In this document: in pieces, positions 24,914 to 32,875 of the stretch
Layout of the letters: each line of letters starts with the position of its first letter
Position numbering within the stretch: the stretch's first letter is position 1
DNA from: CAZLIC01 sp964559535
GTDB taxonomy: Bacteria > Pseudomonadota > Alphaproteobacteria > Rhodobacterales > Rhodobacteraceae
Assembly (NCBI GenBank): GCA_964559535.1
Contig: CAZLIC010000005.1
Location: forward strand, 36,957 to 100,956
DNA: 64,000 bases
Direction of reading: 5' to 3'
The notes under the pieces: generated by a model
What the model saw: the letters and a program-made list of their open reading frames with translations, nothing else
What the model was told of the DNA's origin: nothing
Databases searched by the model: none
Position numbers and translations under genes: made by a program

Positions 24914-26572
24914 TTACATGATCCCGCCGCGCAGGCGGGCGCCCAGCGGCTGGCGCCAGGTGCCCGACCGGCCGTCGTCGCTCTCGGCAAACATGAACCC
25001 CCGCCCCGCCGCCGCGCCTTGCGTCACGGGGCGGTAGGCGTATTCGCCCCAGGGCAGGCGGCTGGCCCAATGCGCCAGCGCCAGGCCGATGGCATGGTCG
25101 CCGTGCCGCTTGCGGCCCGTCTCGCCCTCGCGCAGGGCGGGCACACGGGCGATGCCGCGGACCAGCTTGACCGCGCGCAGATCCGACAGGTGGTCGGAGT
25201 CCTTGATCAGCCGGATCATGTCGTCCTCGAACGCGGCCTTCAGCGGCGGCATCTCCAGCCGGTACCACTCCTCGGTGAACTTCACCGCGATCACGAGGCC
25301 CGAGCCCGACAGCGGGTCCTCGCGCAGCCCGAAGATGCGGCCGAGGTCCTCGGCCACCGTCCAGCCCATGCCGGTCGCGTCAAAGGCCGCGGCGACCAGC
25401 CGCGACCGGACGTGGCCCATGACCCGCCTGGCGATCAGCTTCTGCTCGTCGCCGGGCACGCCGCGCAGCTCGTAGGCCAGCGCCTCGCGCCGCCGCAGGT
25501 TCGCCTCGATCGCCAACAGCGAACTGGCGGTCAGGTCGACGTGGCGGGCAAAGTCCGACCCGAAGGCAAAGCGCGGCGTCAGATCCAGCGCCTCAAGCTG
25601 CTCCTGCAGCTCCTCCAGGAACGGCGCCATCATCGAATCCCGCTCGAGCTTCGAGCGGTGCAGGAAATCCCGCGGCAGTTCCAGCCGCAGCACCTTGGCC
25701 GTTTCGGTCATCCGCGCCTCGATCAGCGGCGACGGCAGCCAGGCGCCCGAGGTCAGCGACGGCACGCAATACAGTTCCTCGTCCGCGTTGTCGCGGTAGA
25801 AGTCCATCATCGACTGGCGCCAGGCGGCTTCGGCCTCGGGCGACCACGCCTTGCCGGTGACCAGGCAGATGCGCTGGAACAGTCCGTCCTTCAGCGCGTC
25901 GTCAAAGGTGATCCGGACATGGCCGAACTTCGACCGCTGCGCCAGGATTTCCTGAATCTGGGCATTGAAGGGATTTTCCGCGCCCAGGTGGGTGGAACAC
26001 ACCACCACCTGACCACCCCACATCAGGAACGCGAGCGCGGCTTTCAGAAGGGCTTCAAGGTCATCGACAAAGGCCGCCTCGTCGATGATCACCACGCCCT
26101 GCTTGCCGCGCAGGCCGCGCGGGGCCGAGGACAGCGCGATGATCTCGAAGCCGGAATCGAACCGGATGCGGAAGGCGTTGATCGCCTTGTCGCCGTCGCC
26201 CTTCTCGAACAGCACCTCCTCGGCGGCACCCGCGGCAATGTCGAAGGCGCGGGCCCACATGGCGCAGGCGTCGACGAACTCGCGCGTCATCTCGCGGGCA
26301 TAGCTGATGTACATCACGTCCATCCCGCCCGCCGCCTTGCGCCGCCCGGCCCGCAGCACGGCATAGGCCGCCAGCCCCCAGGTCAGCCCGATGCGGCGGC
26401 TCTTCTCCACGAAAAGCACCGGCATTGCCGAACTGTCCAGCAGCCCGACCACCCGGCGCTGGTAGGGCAGAAGGACGGCCGGCAGCCCGACCTTGGCCAC
26501 GACATCGGGCATGACCGCGGTCGATTCCGCCCGCAGGCGCGCCCAGTCCGCTTCGGTGACAGGGGCGGTCAT
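24914..26572 (-). CDS. Terminase large subunit (Mu gp28-like)
   Basis: The 552-aa packaging motor has an ATPase domain with a degenerate Walker A (VEKSRRIGLTWGLAAYA, near residue 57), Walker B GVVIIDEAAFVDD (near 160) and motif III VVCSTH. The RNase H-like nuclease domain starts at FGSDFARHVDLT (near 330), with a second acidic site AFDATGMGW. It is typical of the Mu/FluMu gp28 family, which packages by headful and carries host DNA at the ends. It starts at 26572, overlapping the DUF3486 stop as ATGA. Confidence 0.93.
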   Translation of the reverse strand: MTAPVTEADWARLRAESTAVMPDVVAKVGLPAVLLPYQRRVVGLLDSSAMPVLFVEKSRRIGLTWGLAAYAVLRAGRRKAAGGMDVMYISYAREMTREFVDACAMWARAFDIAAGAAEEVLFEKGDGDKAINAFRIRFDSGFEIIALSSAPRGLRGKQGVVIIDEAAFVDDLEALLKAALAFLMWGGQVVVCSTHLGAENPFNAQIQEILAQRSKFGHVRITFDDALKDGLFQRICLVTGKAWSPEAEAAWRQSMMDFYRDNADEELYCVPSLTSGAWLPSPLIEARMTETAKVLRLELPRDFLHRSKLERDSMMAPFLEELQEQLEALDLTPRFAFGSDFARHVDLTASSLLAIEANLRRREALAYELRGVPGDEQKLIARRVMGHVRSRLVAAAFDATGMGWTVAEDLGRIFGLREDPLSGSGLVIAVKFTEEWYRLEMPPLKAAFEDDMIRLIKDSDHLSDLRAVKLVRGIARVPALREGETGRKRHGDHAIGLALAHWASRLPWGEYAYRPVTQGAAAGRGFMFAESDDGRSGTWRQPLGARLRGGIM

Positions 26573-27171
26573 CGCGCCGCCTCGGGTGTCAGCGCGATGC
26601 CAAGGATCTGCGCCTTGATCGTCTCGGCCGTCTCGGCCGACATGCCGCGCGCCTTGCGCACCTCGTCCACGGCCTCCGACAGCCGCTCGGCCGTGCGCTT
26701 GTCTTCCTTGGCCTTGCGGTCGGACGACAGGTTCTGCGCCCCTTGCGCGGCGCGCAGCGCCTCGGCCAGCGCCTTGATGTCCTTTGCCTCCAGCGCGTCC
26801 TGGCTGTCGCCCAGGGCATAGAAGACCGCGCTCTTGATCAGCTCGGCCGACAGGACGGTCAGGTCATCGCTGGCCTTGGCGTCGTGCCGGTCGGCCAGCG
26901 CCCGGGTGATTGCTCGGGTCTCGTCCAGCCGCCGGGTCTGCCGCGCCTGCCGGATCGAATGCCGGTTGAAGCTCGAGAAGGACGGGATCACGAACTCCAG
27001 CTCGCCCCGCCGCTCGGCCATCAGCGCCTGGCACCTCGACACGAACTCGGCATAGATGTCGACCTGCGTGCGTTCGCGCTGCGCCAGCTCGGCCGAGGCC
27101 CAGTCGACGATGTCGCCCGCCTCGCGCGGCATCAGCTCGAACGCCGTCAGCTGCCCCCGGCCCTCTGCCAT
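26569..27171 (-). CDS. DUF3486, Mu gp27-like (probable small terminase)
   Basis: This 200-aa helical protein matches DUF3486 (Mu gp27). It includes the family segment FVIPSFSSFNRHSIRQAR and the following helices (ITRALADRHDAKASDDLTVL, IKSAVFYALGDSQDALEAKD). Family members precede the large terminase and probably act as the small terminase subunit. ATG at 27171 is selected because it follows the preceding stop by 2 bp. Confidence 0.87.
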   Translation of the reverse strand: MAEGRGQLTAFELMPREAGDIVDWASAELAQRERTQVDIYAEFVSRCQALMAERRGELEFVIPSFSSFNRHSIRQARQTRRLDETRAITRALADRHDAKASDDLTVLSAELIKSAVFYALGDSQDALEAKDIKALAEALRAAQGAQNLSSDRKAKEDKRTAERLSEAVDEVRKARGMSAETAETIKAQILGIALTPEAAR

Positions 27172-27173
27172 GG

Positions 27174-27482
27174 TCAGCCCGGCCGGTCGGGGCGCGCGAT
27201 GCCCGGGATGGCGACAGCGCGCTTCAGGTGCCGCGCACCCTTCTCGGTCAGCGTGGCGATCACCACCGACGCGCCCTCGGGCTTCAGCAGCCACACCGCT
27301 TCCATCGACGCCAGCCAGTCCAGCTCGGCATGCACCCATTGCCGCTCGACCGCGATGCCCTCGAACCGCTCCAGGTCGGCCTGGATCAGCGCCGAGTTCA
27401 GCCGCTCGTCGACCTGCGCCGCCAGCGACTTGAGGATGGTCAGGCGGGCATGCTCGCGCCGCCGGGCGTCATAGTCGCTCAC
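27174..27482 (-). CDS. VpaChn25_0724-family phage protein (Mu gp26-like)
   Basis: The 102-aa protein has a winged-helix pattern: REHARLTILKSLAAQ, RLNSALIQADLERFEGIAVER, VHAELDWLASMEAVWLL, VVIATLTEKGARHLKRAVAI PGIARP. It matches the small family always found beside gp25/gp27 homologues in FluMu-like phages. Role unknown, presumably packaging or lysis-region regulation. Confidence 0.8.
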   Translation of the reverse strand: MSDYDARRREHARLTILKSLAAQVDERLNSALIQADLERFEGIAVERQWVHAELDWLASMEAVWLLKPEGASVVIATLTEKGARHLKRAVAIPGIARPDRPG

Positions 27483-27868
27483 CGCTTGCCCCCGTCCAGC
27501 AGATGCTCCTCGTGGCGCGTCACGATGGATTCCAGCCGTTCCATGATGTCCTTCTGCCCGCCCATCTGCGCGGCCATGATCCCGAGCTGCCCCTTCATCC
27601 CCTCGACGGCCAGCTGCACCGCGTGCATGTCGTCCTTCGTGGGCATCGCATCCAGCGACTGCTCCAGTCGCGCGATCCGCGCGTCGTGCCGGTCCATCCG
27701 CTGCCGTCCTTCCGAAAACCGGTCATCGGTCGCCTTCGCGTGATCCTCGATCCGCTTGGCGTTGGCCTTCGACGGCCCCGAGAAGATGGTCCAGACCGAA
27801 GTCGACAGTGCGATCAAAAGCGCCAGGGCGCTGCCGATCGCCTGCCACGCAGAAAGATCAAACTGCAT
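27479..27868 (-). CDS. DUF2730 (Mu gp25-like) membrane-anchored protein
   Basis: The protein is 129 aa: an N-terminal transmembrane helix (WQAIGSALALLIALSTSVWTIF), then a long coiled coil with regular heptads (RIEDHAKATDDRFSEGRQRM, HDARIARLEQSLDAM). It matches DUF2730, gp25 of Mu. A spanin-like or lysis-associated role is plausible given the TM plus coiled-coil layout and the lysis context. ATG at 27868 overlaps the holin stop as TGATG. Confidence 0.8.
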   Translation of the reverse strand: MQFDLSAWQAIGSALALLIALSTSVWTIFSGPSKANAKRIEDHAKATDDRFSEGRQRMDRHDARIARLEQSLDAMPTKDDMHAVQLAVEGMKGQLGIMAAQMGGQKDIMERLESIVTRHEEHLLDGGKR

Positions 27869-28077
27869 CAGCCGATCTTCTTCGTCGCCGTGATGCGCCC
27901 CCACAGCGCCACCGCGCCGCCGACCAGCGACATGGCCGAGGTCACCAGCGTGACGATCTCGGATTGGTCGGCCGCCGTGATGGTGTAGCCCGCCACGCCC
28001 ACGACAGGCGCCGCGATGGCCAGCAGCGCGCCCCAGATGGTCTTCGAGGCGAACAGCGATTTGGTCTGGTCGAACAT
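27868..28077 (-). CDS. Holin
   Basis: This 69-aa protein has two predicted membrane segments (IWGALLAIAAPVVGVAGYTI and VTLVTSAMSLVGGAVALWGR) and a charged C-terminus (ITATKKIG). Size, topology and place after the lysozyme fit a small phage holin that would permeabilise the inner membrane. The assignment is by topology and context. Confidence 0.75.
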   Translation of the reverse strand: MFDQTKSLFASKTIWGALLAIAAPVVGVAGYTITAADQSEIVTLVTSAMSLVGGAVALWGRITATKKIG

Positions 28078-28098
28078 GGCAGGTCTCTCCTTGGGGGT

Positions 28099-28440
28099 TC
28101 AGCCGGGAATGCCGGTGGCGGGGGCCGGTTCATCGACCGGCTCGAAACTCTCGCCGCTGGCGACAAGGCAGGTCATGCCGCCCGCGGTGGTGACGGTAAT
28201 CGTCCAGCTGCCGGTGGCAGTGCTGGCAAAGACCTCCATCAGCGTGCTGTTGGCGGCCATCCCCACCGACCGGCGGGTCTCTCCGTACTTCGCGGCCAGG
28301 TGCGCCACGACAGCAGCGCGCGGGCCGCACTGGCCCGCCTGCCCGAAGGACGGAACGGCCGCCTGGATCGCTAGGGCGACCAGCACCACGACCAGCAGCA
28401 GGACGACAATGGCGCGGCCGATGATGTACAGCGCGCGCAT
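28099..28440 (-). CDS. Membrane-anchored hypothetical protein in lysis cassette
   Basis: The 113-aa protein has an N-terminal membrane anchor (VVLLLVVVLVALAIQAAV) and a periplasmic domain with two cysteines (QCGPRAAVVAHLAAKYGE, MTCLVASGES). A similar small conserved protein is common in Rhodobacterales. Between lysozyme and holin it could be a spanin or lysis modulator. Start overlaps the lysozyme stop as TGATG. Confidence 0.6.
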   Translation of the reverse strand: MRALYIIGRAIVVLLLVVVLVALAIQAAVPSFGQAGQCGPRAAVVAHLAAKYGETRRSVGMAANSTLMEVFASTATGSWTITVTTAGGMTCLVASGESFEPVDEPAPATGIPG

Positions 28441-29375
28441 CAGAAGCTCCTCAGCCAGGCGGCAACACGGGGGGCCGCCAGGTGCAGGGCGGCGGCGATG
28501 CTGTCGCGGTACTGGAAGGCCACGCGCGCACCCCAGACGGCGGCCGCCAGCGCGGGGAAGGCCTCAAGGCCGGGAATGCCGAAGTCGGGCACGCCGTACT
28601 GCACGGCGCCAACGCCACCGGCTGCCGCGGCGCCGGTCGCGCCCGCGGACACAGTCCCCTTCACCCGCGCATCCAGCGCCCGCTCGATGGCGCTGGCGGT
28701 CGCCCGCCCCACCACGCCGTCGATGGTCAGCCCGTGCGCATCCTGGAACCGCTTCACTGCCGCCGATGTCAGCGTCACCGTCAGCGACGGGGCATAGCCC
28801 AGCGCCACCAGCGCCTCCACCAGCCCGGGCCGCTCAGCCTCGGTCACCGGCGCCGCCAGCAGCGCCAGGCCGTCGATCGGCTGCGACGGGCGCACCGCGC
28901 CCGGCCAGGCATAGGTCCCGTCCTTCAGCAACGCATACTCGCGCTGGCGCCGCGCGGTCAGGCCGGGCAGCACGCGGCCGCCGCCCTTGTTCCATTTCAT
29001 CAGCCAGACCCGCACCGCGGGCCAGTCGCGCACCTTCCAGTACCGCACCCAGCTGGCGGTCAGGATCGCCCCGGTGTTGAAGTGGAAGCCCACGCCCGCG
29101 TCGAACGCGTGCTGCGCGGGTCGGGTCACATCGACAGATCCCTGCGCCGACATGGCCATCAGCACGGCGGGCTCATAGTTCCGCTCCAGCGCCAGCGTCA
29201 GCAGCCGGTCCGATTCCTCGGGGCTGATCGTCATGCCCGCGCGCGGCGTCACCACGCCCGACGCCGCGGTCAGCCCCACGCCGATAGTCCAGACGCCCAC
29301 GACATCGCGATAGGCCCGCAGAACCTCGCCCTCCTCGTGACGCAAGACCTTCCGGCCCTCTTCGCTGGTGCGCAT
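28440..29375 (-). CDS. Endolysin: GH24 lysozyme with peptidoglycan-binding domain
   Basis: The protein is 311 aa. The catalytic triad spacing of T4-type lysozyme is exact: E-x8-D-x5-T in HEEGEVLRAYRDVVGVWTIG (E near residue 15, D 24, T 30). A peptidoglycan-binding repeat follows near residues 190-230 (VKRFQDAHGLTIDGVVGRAT), then a hydrophobic C-terminal segment. It cuts the glycan strands at lysis. ATG at 29375 (MRTSEEGRK) is chosen; upstream codons would read across the late promoter element. First gene of the lysis/packaging operon. Confidence 0.9.
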   Translation of the reverse strand: MRTSEEGRKVLRHEEGEVLRAYRDVVGVWTIGVGLTAASGVVTPRAGMTISPEESDRLLTLALERNYEPAVLMAMSAQGSVDVTRPAQHAFDAGVGFHFNTGAILTASWVRYWKVRDWPAVRVWLMKWNKGGGRVLPGLTARRQREYALLKDGTYAWPGAVRPSQPIDGLALLAAPVTEAERPGLVEALVALGYAPSLTVTLTSAAVKRFQDAHGLTIDGVVGRATASAIERALDARVKGTVSAGATGAAAAGGVGAVQYGVPDFGIPGLEAFPALAAAVWGARVAFQYRDSIAAALHLAAPRVAAWLRSF

Positions 29376-29453
29376 GCTCTCTGTCCGGGTGCCGCGGCAC
29401 CGCCCCTGCGGCGATGCCCCATGGCCGGACAGTGCCCCGCAACCGCCGGTCGC

Positions 29454-29474
29454 ATACATCCACAACCGGTTGTG
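29454..29474 (-). promoter_or_regulatory. Late promoter element upstream of lysis operon (Plys-like)
   Basis: The minus strand carries CAACCGGTTGTGGATGTAT (29472..29454), identical to the element before the protease. Here the palindrome is a perfect 14-mer, CACAACCGGTTGTG (29461..29474). It lies between the Mor/C-type activator gene and the endolysin start, ~80 bp before the latter. The arrangement copies Mu, where C activates Plys. TSS and boxes are not certain. Confidence 0.72.
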
Positions 29475-29502
29475 CCGGGCCGCCCTCGGGGTCAGTCGGG
29501 GA

Positions 29503-29883
29503 TCAAAGGAAGGTCAGCTGCCGGTCGTCGGACGGGCGCCTGCGGTGGCCGTCATCCGTGCCGCGGGCCAGAATCTTGCGCACGGCCACGTCGGTGACAT
29601 GCAGGGTGACGGCGATTTGCGAAACCGGCAAGCCCCTTGATTTCATGACGGCCGCCAGCCAGGGCTTGGCCGTGGGCACCCGCATCTTCAGCGCGCCAAG
29701 CTGCACCGCCAATGCCCGGGCCGCATCCACCCCGAACCGCTCCACCAGCTCCGACCGGCCCAGCGCCCGCTCGGACAGGTAGATTTCCTTGCCGCCCATG
29801 GTCAGGAAACACTCCTCGGCGCCCTCGGGTCCCAGCACCTCGACCCAGGGGGCCAGATGCGCCGGGATGCGCACGTTACTCAT
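29503..29883 (-). CDS. Mor/C-family transcriptional activator
   Basis: The protein is 126 aa and shows the Mor/C architecture: an N-terminal dimerisation half (WVEVLGPEGAEECFLTMGGKE, then a second repeat-like ELVERFGVDAARALAVQLGA) and a C-terminal helix-turn-helix (SRGLPVSQIAVTLHVTDVAV RKIL). In Mu, Mor activates middle and C activates late genes. Only one such gene is seen here. It sits just before the Plys-like element, so it is the best candidate to bind both CAACCGGTTG sites. Confidence 0.82.
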   Translation of the reverse strand: MSNVRIPAHLAPWVEVLGPEGAEECFLTMGGKEIYLSERALGRSELVERFGVDAARALAVQLGALKMRVPTAKPWLAAVMKSRGLPVSQIAVTLHVTDVAVRKILARGTDDGHRRRPSDDRQLTFL

Positions 29884-29916
29884 GCGCGCGCCCCGGTCAG
29901 GGCGCGCGCAGCGGGT

Positions 29917-30129
29917 TCATTTCTGCGGTGGGGTCCAGTCCCGCGGCACGAAATCCTGCACGGCCAGCGCCGCCGGATACAGCTTGGCGTCGATGAGGTC
30001 GACAAGCGCGGGCAGTCCGGCATCCCCGGCCACGACTTCACGCCTGTCGTTGAGCAGGTGATACAGGCCGCGCACGGCGCGGGCCGCATGGATGATCGCG
30101 TCGCGCGGGTCTTCAGGTGTGCAGGACAT
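29917..30129 (-). CDS. Small hypothetical phage protein
   Basis: The 70-aa protein (MSCTPEDPRDAIIHAARAVR, GLYHLLNDRREVVAGDAGLP, VQDFVPRDW) is one of a tightly packed series of small middle-region genes. No family recognised. It starts 1 bp after the preceding stop. Confidence 0.6.
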   Translation of the reverse strand: MSCTPEDPRDAIIHAARAVRGLYHLLNDRREVVAGDAGLPALVDLIDAKLYPAALAVQDFVPRDWTPPQK

Positions 30130-30130
30130 G

Positions 30131-30367
30131 TCAGTGCGCTCCCGATTGCCGTTCGGTGATCTCCCGGATGATGCTTTCCTCCAAGAAACCGGAAAGAGCC
30201 CCGACCAGGCGCCGCGCGTCGTCCGGCGTCCGGCATTCCAATGCCAGGGCCTGCGCCGTGATGCTGCCAAGAACGACCTTCACGGTTTGCAGGTCGTGGG
30301 GTCCAAGGACGTCCGCAACCTGGTCTCGGCAGGCCATGATGTTCTCGAAGGTATACTCGTGCCGCAT
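30131..30367 (-). CDS. Small hypothetical phage protein
   Basis: The 78-aa protein (MRHEYTFENIMACRDQVADV, LQTVKVVLGSITAQALALEC, FLEESIIREITERQSGAH) is predicted helical. No family recognised. It is co-oriented with the ORF6N and Mor/C genes. Confidence 0.6.
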   Translation of the reverse strand: MRHEYTFENIMACRDQVADVLGPHDLQTVKVVLGSITAQALALECRTPDDARRLVGALSGFLEESIIREITERQSGAH

Positions 30368-30370
30368 CGC

Positions 30371-31072
30371 TCAGCCCTCCTGCCCAAGACGCGCCTGTTC
30401 CGCATCGCGGATATGCACCCGCAGCAGCGCCTGCTCGATCTTCTTGCGCATGAACACGTAGGGCGGAACGAACAGCGCATGCTGCGGGATGTAGCCGCGC
30501 AGGCGCATCTCCTCGATCTCGCGGCCCAGCACCGGGCGCGACCAGTGGTCGTACTCGCTCCACAGCCGCTCGAAGTCCCAGCCGCGCGCCGCCGCATCCT
30601 TGATCGCGCGCCGCATGGCCGACCGCCCGATGTAGGCCTGCTCGTCCTTGAACAGGGCGTTCTCCAGCGCCCGGACCTTGGCATCGCGCATCTCGACGAA
30701 AGCCCGGACCAGCACCGGTGCTGCCCGTCGCGCCGCATCCGTCCGCAGGACGTTCGGCACCATGAGCGCCCCGGCCTCGGTAAAGCCGAAGTGCGTCAGA
30801 TCGGTCCTCGCACCTTGGGGAAGTTGCGCCAAATTGGCACGACCTCCCTCGGCAGTCGTGCCAAATTGGCGCAACTGCGCCACGTATTCCTCGTCCGAAA
30901 GTTCGATCAGGAACCCGTCCGGGAACAGGTCCATGTTGCGCCGAACCTGCCGCATCAGGTTGCTGGCCGTGGTCTCGAAGACCTCGGCAAGTTGCGCGGC
31001 CAGCATGAACGGCGGTCGGTCGGGGATGGTCAGGATGCGGGACTGGACCCCCGCGACGGTCGGTAGTGTCAT
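30371..31072 (-). CDS. ORF6N-domain protein (phage antirepressor-like)
   Basis: The protein is 233 aa. The N-terminal ~95 residues are an ORF6N/KilA-N type DNA-binding domain (FMLAAQLAEVFETTASNLMR, QVRRNMDLFPDGFLIELSDEE, then FGFTEAGALMVPNVLRT). The C-terminal half is helical and charged (WDFERLWSEYDHWSRPVLGR). ATG at 31072 is favoured by a GGAG 8 bp upstream; an in-frame ATG lies at 31084. A 22-bp inverted repeat inside the gene codes the loop region. May antagonise the repressor or regulate the middle/late switch. Confidence 0.75.
   Translation of the reverse strand: MTLPTVAGVQSRILTIPDRPPFMLAAQLAEVFETTASNLMRQVRRNMDLFPDGFLIELSDEEYVAQLRQFGTTAEGGRANLAQLPQGARTDLTHFGFTEAGALMVPNVLRTDAARRAAPVLVRAFVEMRDAKVRALENALFKDEQAYIGRSAMRRAIKDAAARGWDFERLWSEYDHWSRPVLGREIEEMRLRGYIPQHALFVPPYVFMRKKIEQALLRVHIRDAEQARLGQEG
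30822..30876. repeat. 22-bp inverted repeat inside ORF6N gene
   Basis: Arms 30822..30843 and 30855..30876 pair with a single central mismatch around an 11-base loop. Each arm contains GCCAAATTGGC in the same orientation, itself an odd palindrome. The mRNA would form a very stable hairpin and the DNA could be a double operator. The arms are translated as LRQFGTTAE and RANLAQL, so the repeat is under coding constraint too. Confidence 0.85.
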
Positions 31073-31084
31073 GTGTCGCTCCAT

Positions 31085-31326
31085 CGGTTACGGGGGGACG
31101 TTGCCCCCGGGTGTTAGCAAGCCTGCCGATGGACAGACCCCGCGCGCCTTTAGGCCGAAGCCCTGGACATGCGCACGCGGCACCCGGAGATTGCATCGCA
31201 TCGTGGGATGCGCCGTCTCGGGGCGTAACCGCCATCGGTAGACCACCCGGCGCGCTTGCTACGGCACAACCGGACAGCCGCACGATGCGGCACACCGCCA
31301 GAAACGTCAAGGGAACGAAGAAAAGG
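31085..31326. other. Non-coding gap upstream of ORF6N gene
   Basis: About 240 bp without a convincing gene lies between the MuF-like orphan and the ORF6N gene. It contains a half-copy of the late palindrome (CACAACCGG at 31265..31273), so a middle promoter is possible. No clear -10/-35 boxes or intrinsic terminator stand out. Confidence 0.4.
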
Positions 31327-31884
31327 CTAGTCTTCTGCCCGGTCCAGCGCCCAGCGGACGATGCGGGCAACGTCCGGTCGGGAAAGTCCGGTGAACTCGG
31401 GCGGCGGCGCGAAGGCAGGATCGTCCCACCATTCCGGCAGCCGCTTCGCTGGGTCACCGCCCAGCCTTCGCACCCCAGCCTCGGAGTTTGTTCCGACGAC
31501 GTAACAATCGCAAAGCCAGTCGTTTGGCGGCGACCAGATCGACCAGAAGTCGTCGGAAGGATGACGCGCCACCCCGTCAAGCCGGTTGTGGTGATCTGGG
31601 CATACTCCCGGAAAGTCACCGCACTTGTAGATCCAGAAACGGAAACTGGTTGAAAGCAGCTGCCGGTGTCGCTCGCCGCCGTATCCGATTCCGCCCCAGC
31701 AGCGGCTGACCAGCCTCGCAACGGAAATGAACCGGCTCTTGTCAGACACCGGCCATTCGACAGGCCAGCCCTCCGAGGTGGAAGCAAGCGACGAAAGACG
31801 CTTTTCGAGCCAGGATTCGCCCTGACCTTGACGCCGCTTTTCGAGAAGAAGGTCTTCGATAGTCCGCAGCACGGCACGTTCCAT
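31327..31884 (-). CDS. Orphan MuF-like domain protein
   Basis: The protein is 185 aa. Residues ~75-160 (FRFWIYKCGDFPGVCPDHHN, SPPNDWLCDCYVVGTNSEAG, VRRLGGDPAKRLPEWWD) align closely, about half identical, with the second half of the head morphogenesis MuF protein at 19.9-21.0 kb. The first ~70 residues differ and lack the MuF core. ATG at 31884 is favoured by GGGAG 8-9 bp upstream. Codon use looks less GC-rich than its neighbours. It lies in the early/middle region, outside the head operon. It could be a remnant or act on MuF of its own or a competing phage (inference). Confidence 0.75.
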   Translation of the reverse strand: MERAVLRTIEDLLLEKRRQGQGESWLEKRLSSLASTSEGWPVEWPVSDKSRFISVARLVSRCWGGIGYGGERHRQLLSTSFRFWIYKCGDFPGVCPDHHNRLDGVARHPSDDFWSIWSPPNDWLCDCYVVGTNSEAGVRRLGGDPAKRLPEWWDDPAFAPPPEFTGLSRPDVARIVRWALDRAED

Positions 31885-31960
31885 GGGCAATTCTCCCGTT
31901 CCGAACCGTTGAGAGTGAACGGCCCGGCATTCACGATGTCAAAGAGCGCGTGGCGGGCGG

Positions 31961-32875
31961 TCATCCGAACCGCTCCACCTCGTTGCCGAAGGCGTCCCAG
32001 CCCGGGCGCCGCTGGCGCGCGAACAGGTCCAGCCGCCGCACGCCGGGCATCAGCTGCTCGGCCGCGGCGTAGGCCGCGTCGGGCTTGCGGCTGTGTTCCC
32101 GCCGGGGCGCATGGATCACGCCGCGCACGTCACGGGCCGTCTTCGGCGCGCCGATGGTACCGATCAGGAAGGGCTCGCCCGCGTCGCGCAAAAGCTTGCC
32201 CAGCCCGAAGCACAGCTTGCCATGCGGCGTCAGCTTGACCCAGAACCCCATGGTCTTCGGCGCGAAGCCCCAGCCGCGCATCACGGCATAGGCATCGGGC
32301 ATCATGCAGGGCCGCGCCCACAGCCACAGCAGGCAATCCCGCGCGGCGACGGCCTCGATCGGCAACGCGGCGATCTCCGCCGTCGCCATGGTGGCATACT
32401 TCGCCTCGGGCGCCCGCCCCAGCCCGCCCTCGGACCAGACATCCGACTGCCAGGGCGGGTCCGCCATGATCAGCGCGTAGCCACCCGCCGGGGCGGCGCA
32501 AGCCCATGTCGGCAGCCGGGTCACGGGGCGCCACTTCCGCGATGTGGCCGGGGGGTTTGGACTCCCCCGGCCACCCTGCCCGCTGTGAACAGGCAGGTGG
32601 GCGGTGCCGCCTCTTGCTTCGGCTTCCACCCGACAGCCGCCGCCGGTGCCCGGCGCGCGGCCACCCTCGCGGGTCTGTTTCGCGTGGCCTACCAGCAGGC
32701 CCACCACGCGTTTCGTGATGCTCTCGACGGCGGCATGCCGGCCCTTCGCCGTCAGATAGTCCGGGTGCGCGATAAAGGCGTCCACCACGGCGCCCTCGAC
32801 CATGCGCCACAACCGCCGGTGATCGGCGGCCGCCATGTAGGCGGGCGACCGGGCGCTGGCGCGGCGGGCGGTCAC
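31961..32875 (-). CDS. MT-A70 family DNA adenine methyltransferase with N-terminal extension
   Basis: The protein is 304 aa. The C-terminal ~190 residues are an MT-A70 methylase: ALIMADPPWQSD (DPPW catalytic motif, near residue 135), AEIAALPIEAVAARDCLLWLW, GWGFAPKTMGFWVK, then IHAPRREHSRKPDAAY. The first ~110 residues (HRRLWRMVEGAVVDAFIAHP, KGRHAAVESITKRVVGLLVG) form a separate helical domain found in phage proteins on its own. GTG at 32875 overlaps the previous stop as GTGA. Likely methylates adenine in phage DNA early; the late Dam-like enzyme makes a second specificity. Confidence 0.85.
   Translation of the reverse strand: MTARRASARSPAYMAAADHRRLWRMVEGAVVDAFIAHPDYLTAKGRHAAVESITKRVVGLLVGHAKQTREGGRAPGTGGGCRVEAEARGGTAHLPVHSGQGGRGSPNPPATSRKWRPVTRLPTWACAAPAGGYALIMADPPWQSDVWSEGGLGRAPEAKYATMATAEIAALPIEAVAARDCLLWLWARPCMMPDAYAVMRGWGFAPKTMGFWVKLTPHGKLCFGLGKLLRDAGEPFLIGTIGAPKTARDVRGVIHAPRREHSRKPDAAYAAAEQLMPGVRRLDLFARQRRPGWDAFGNEVERFG

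Noticed and set aside
29880..31964. A long minus-strand frame reading through several small genes and the gap at 31.1-31.3 kb
   Set aside because: It crosses well-supported genes in another frame and has no recognisable domain.
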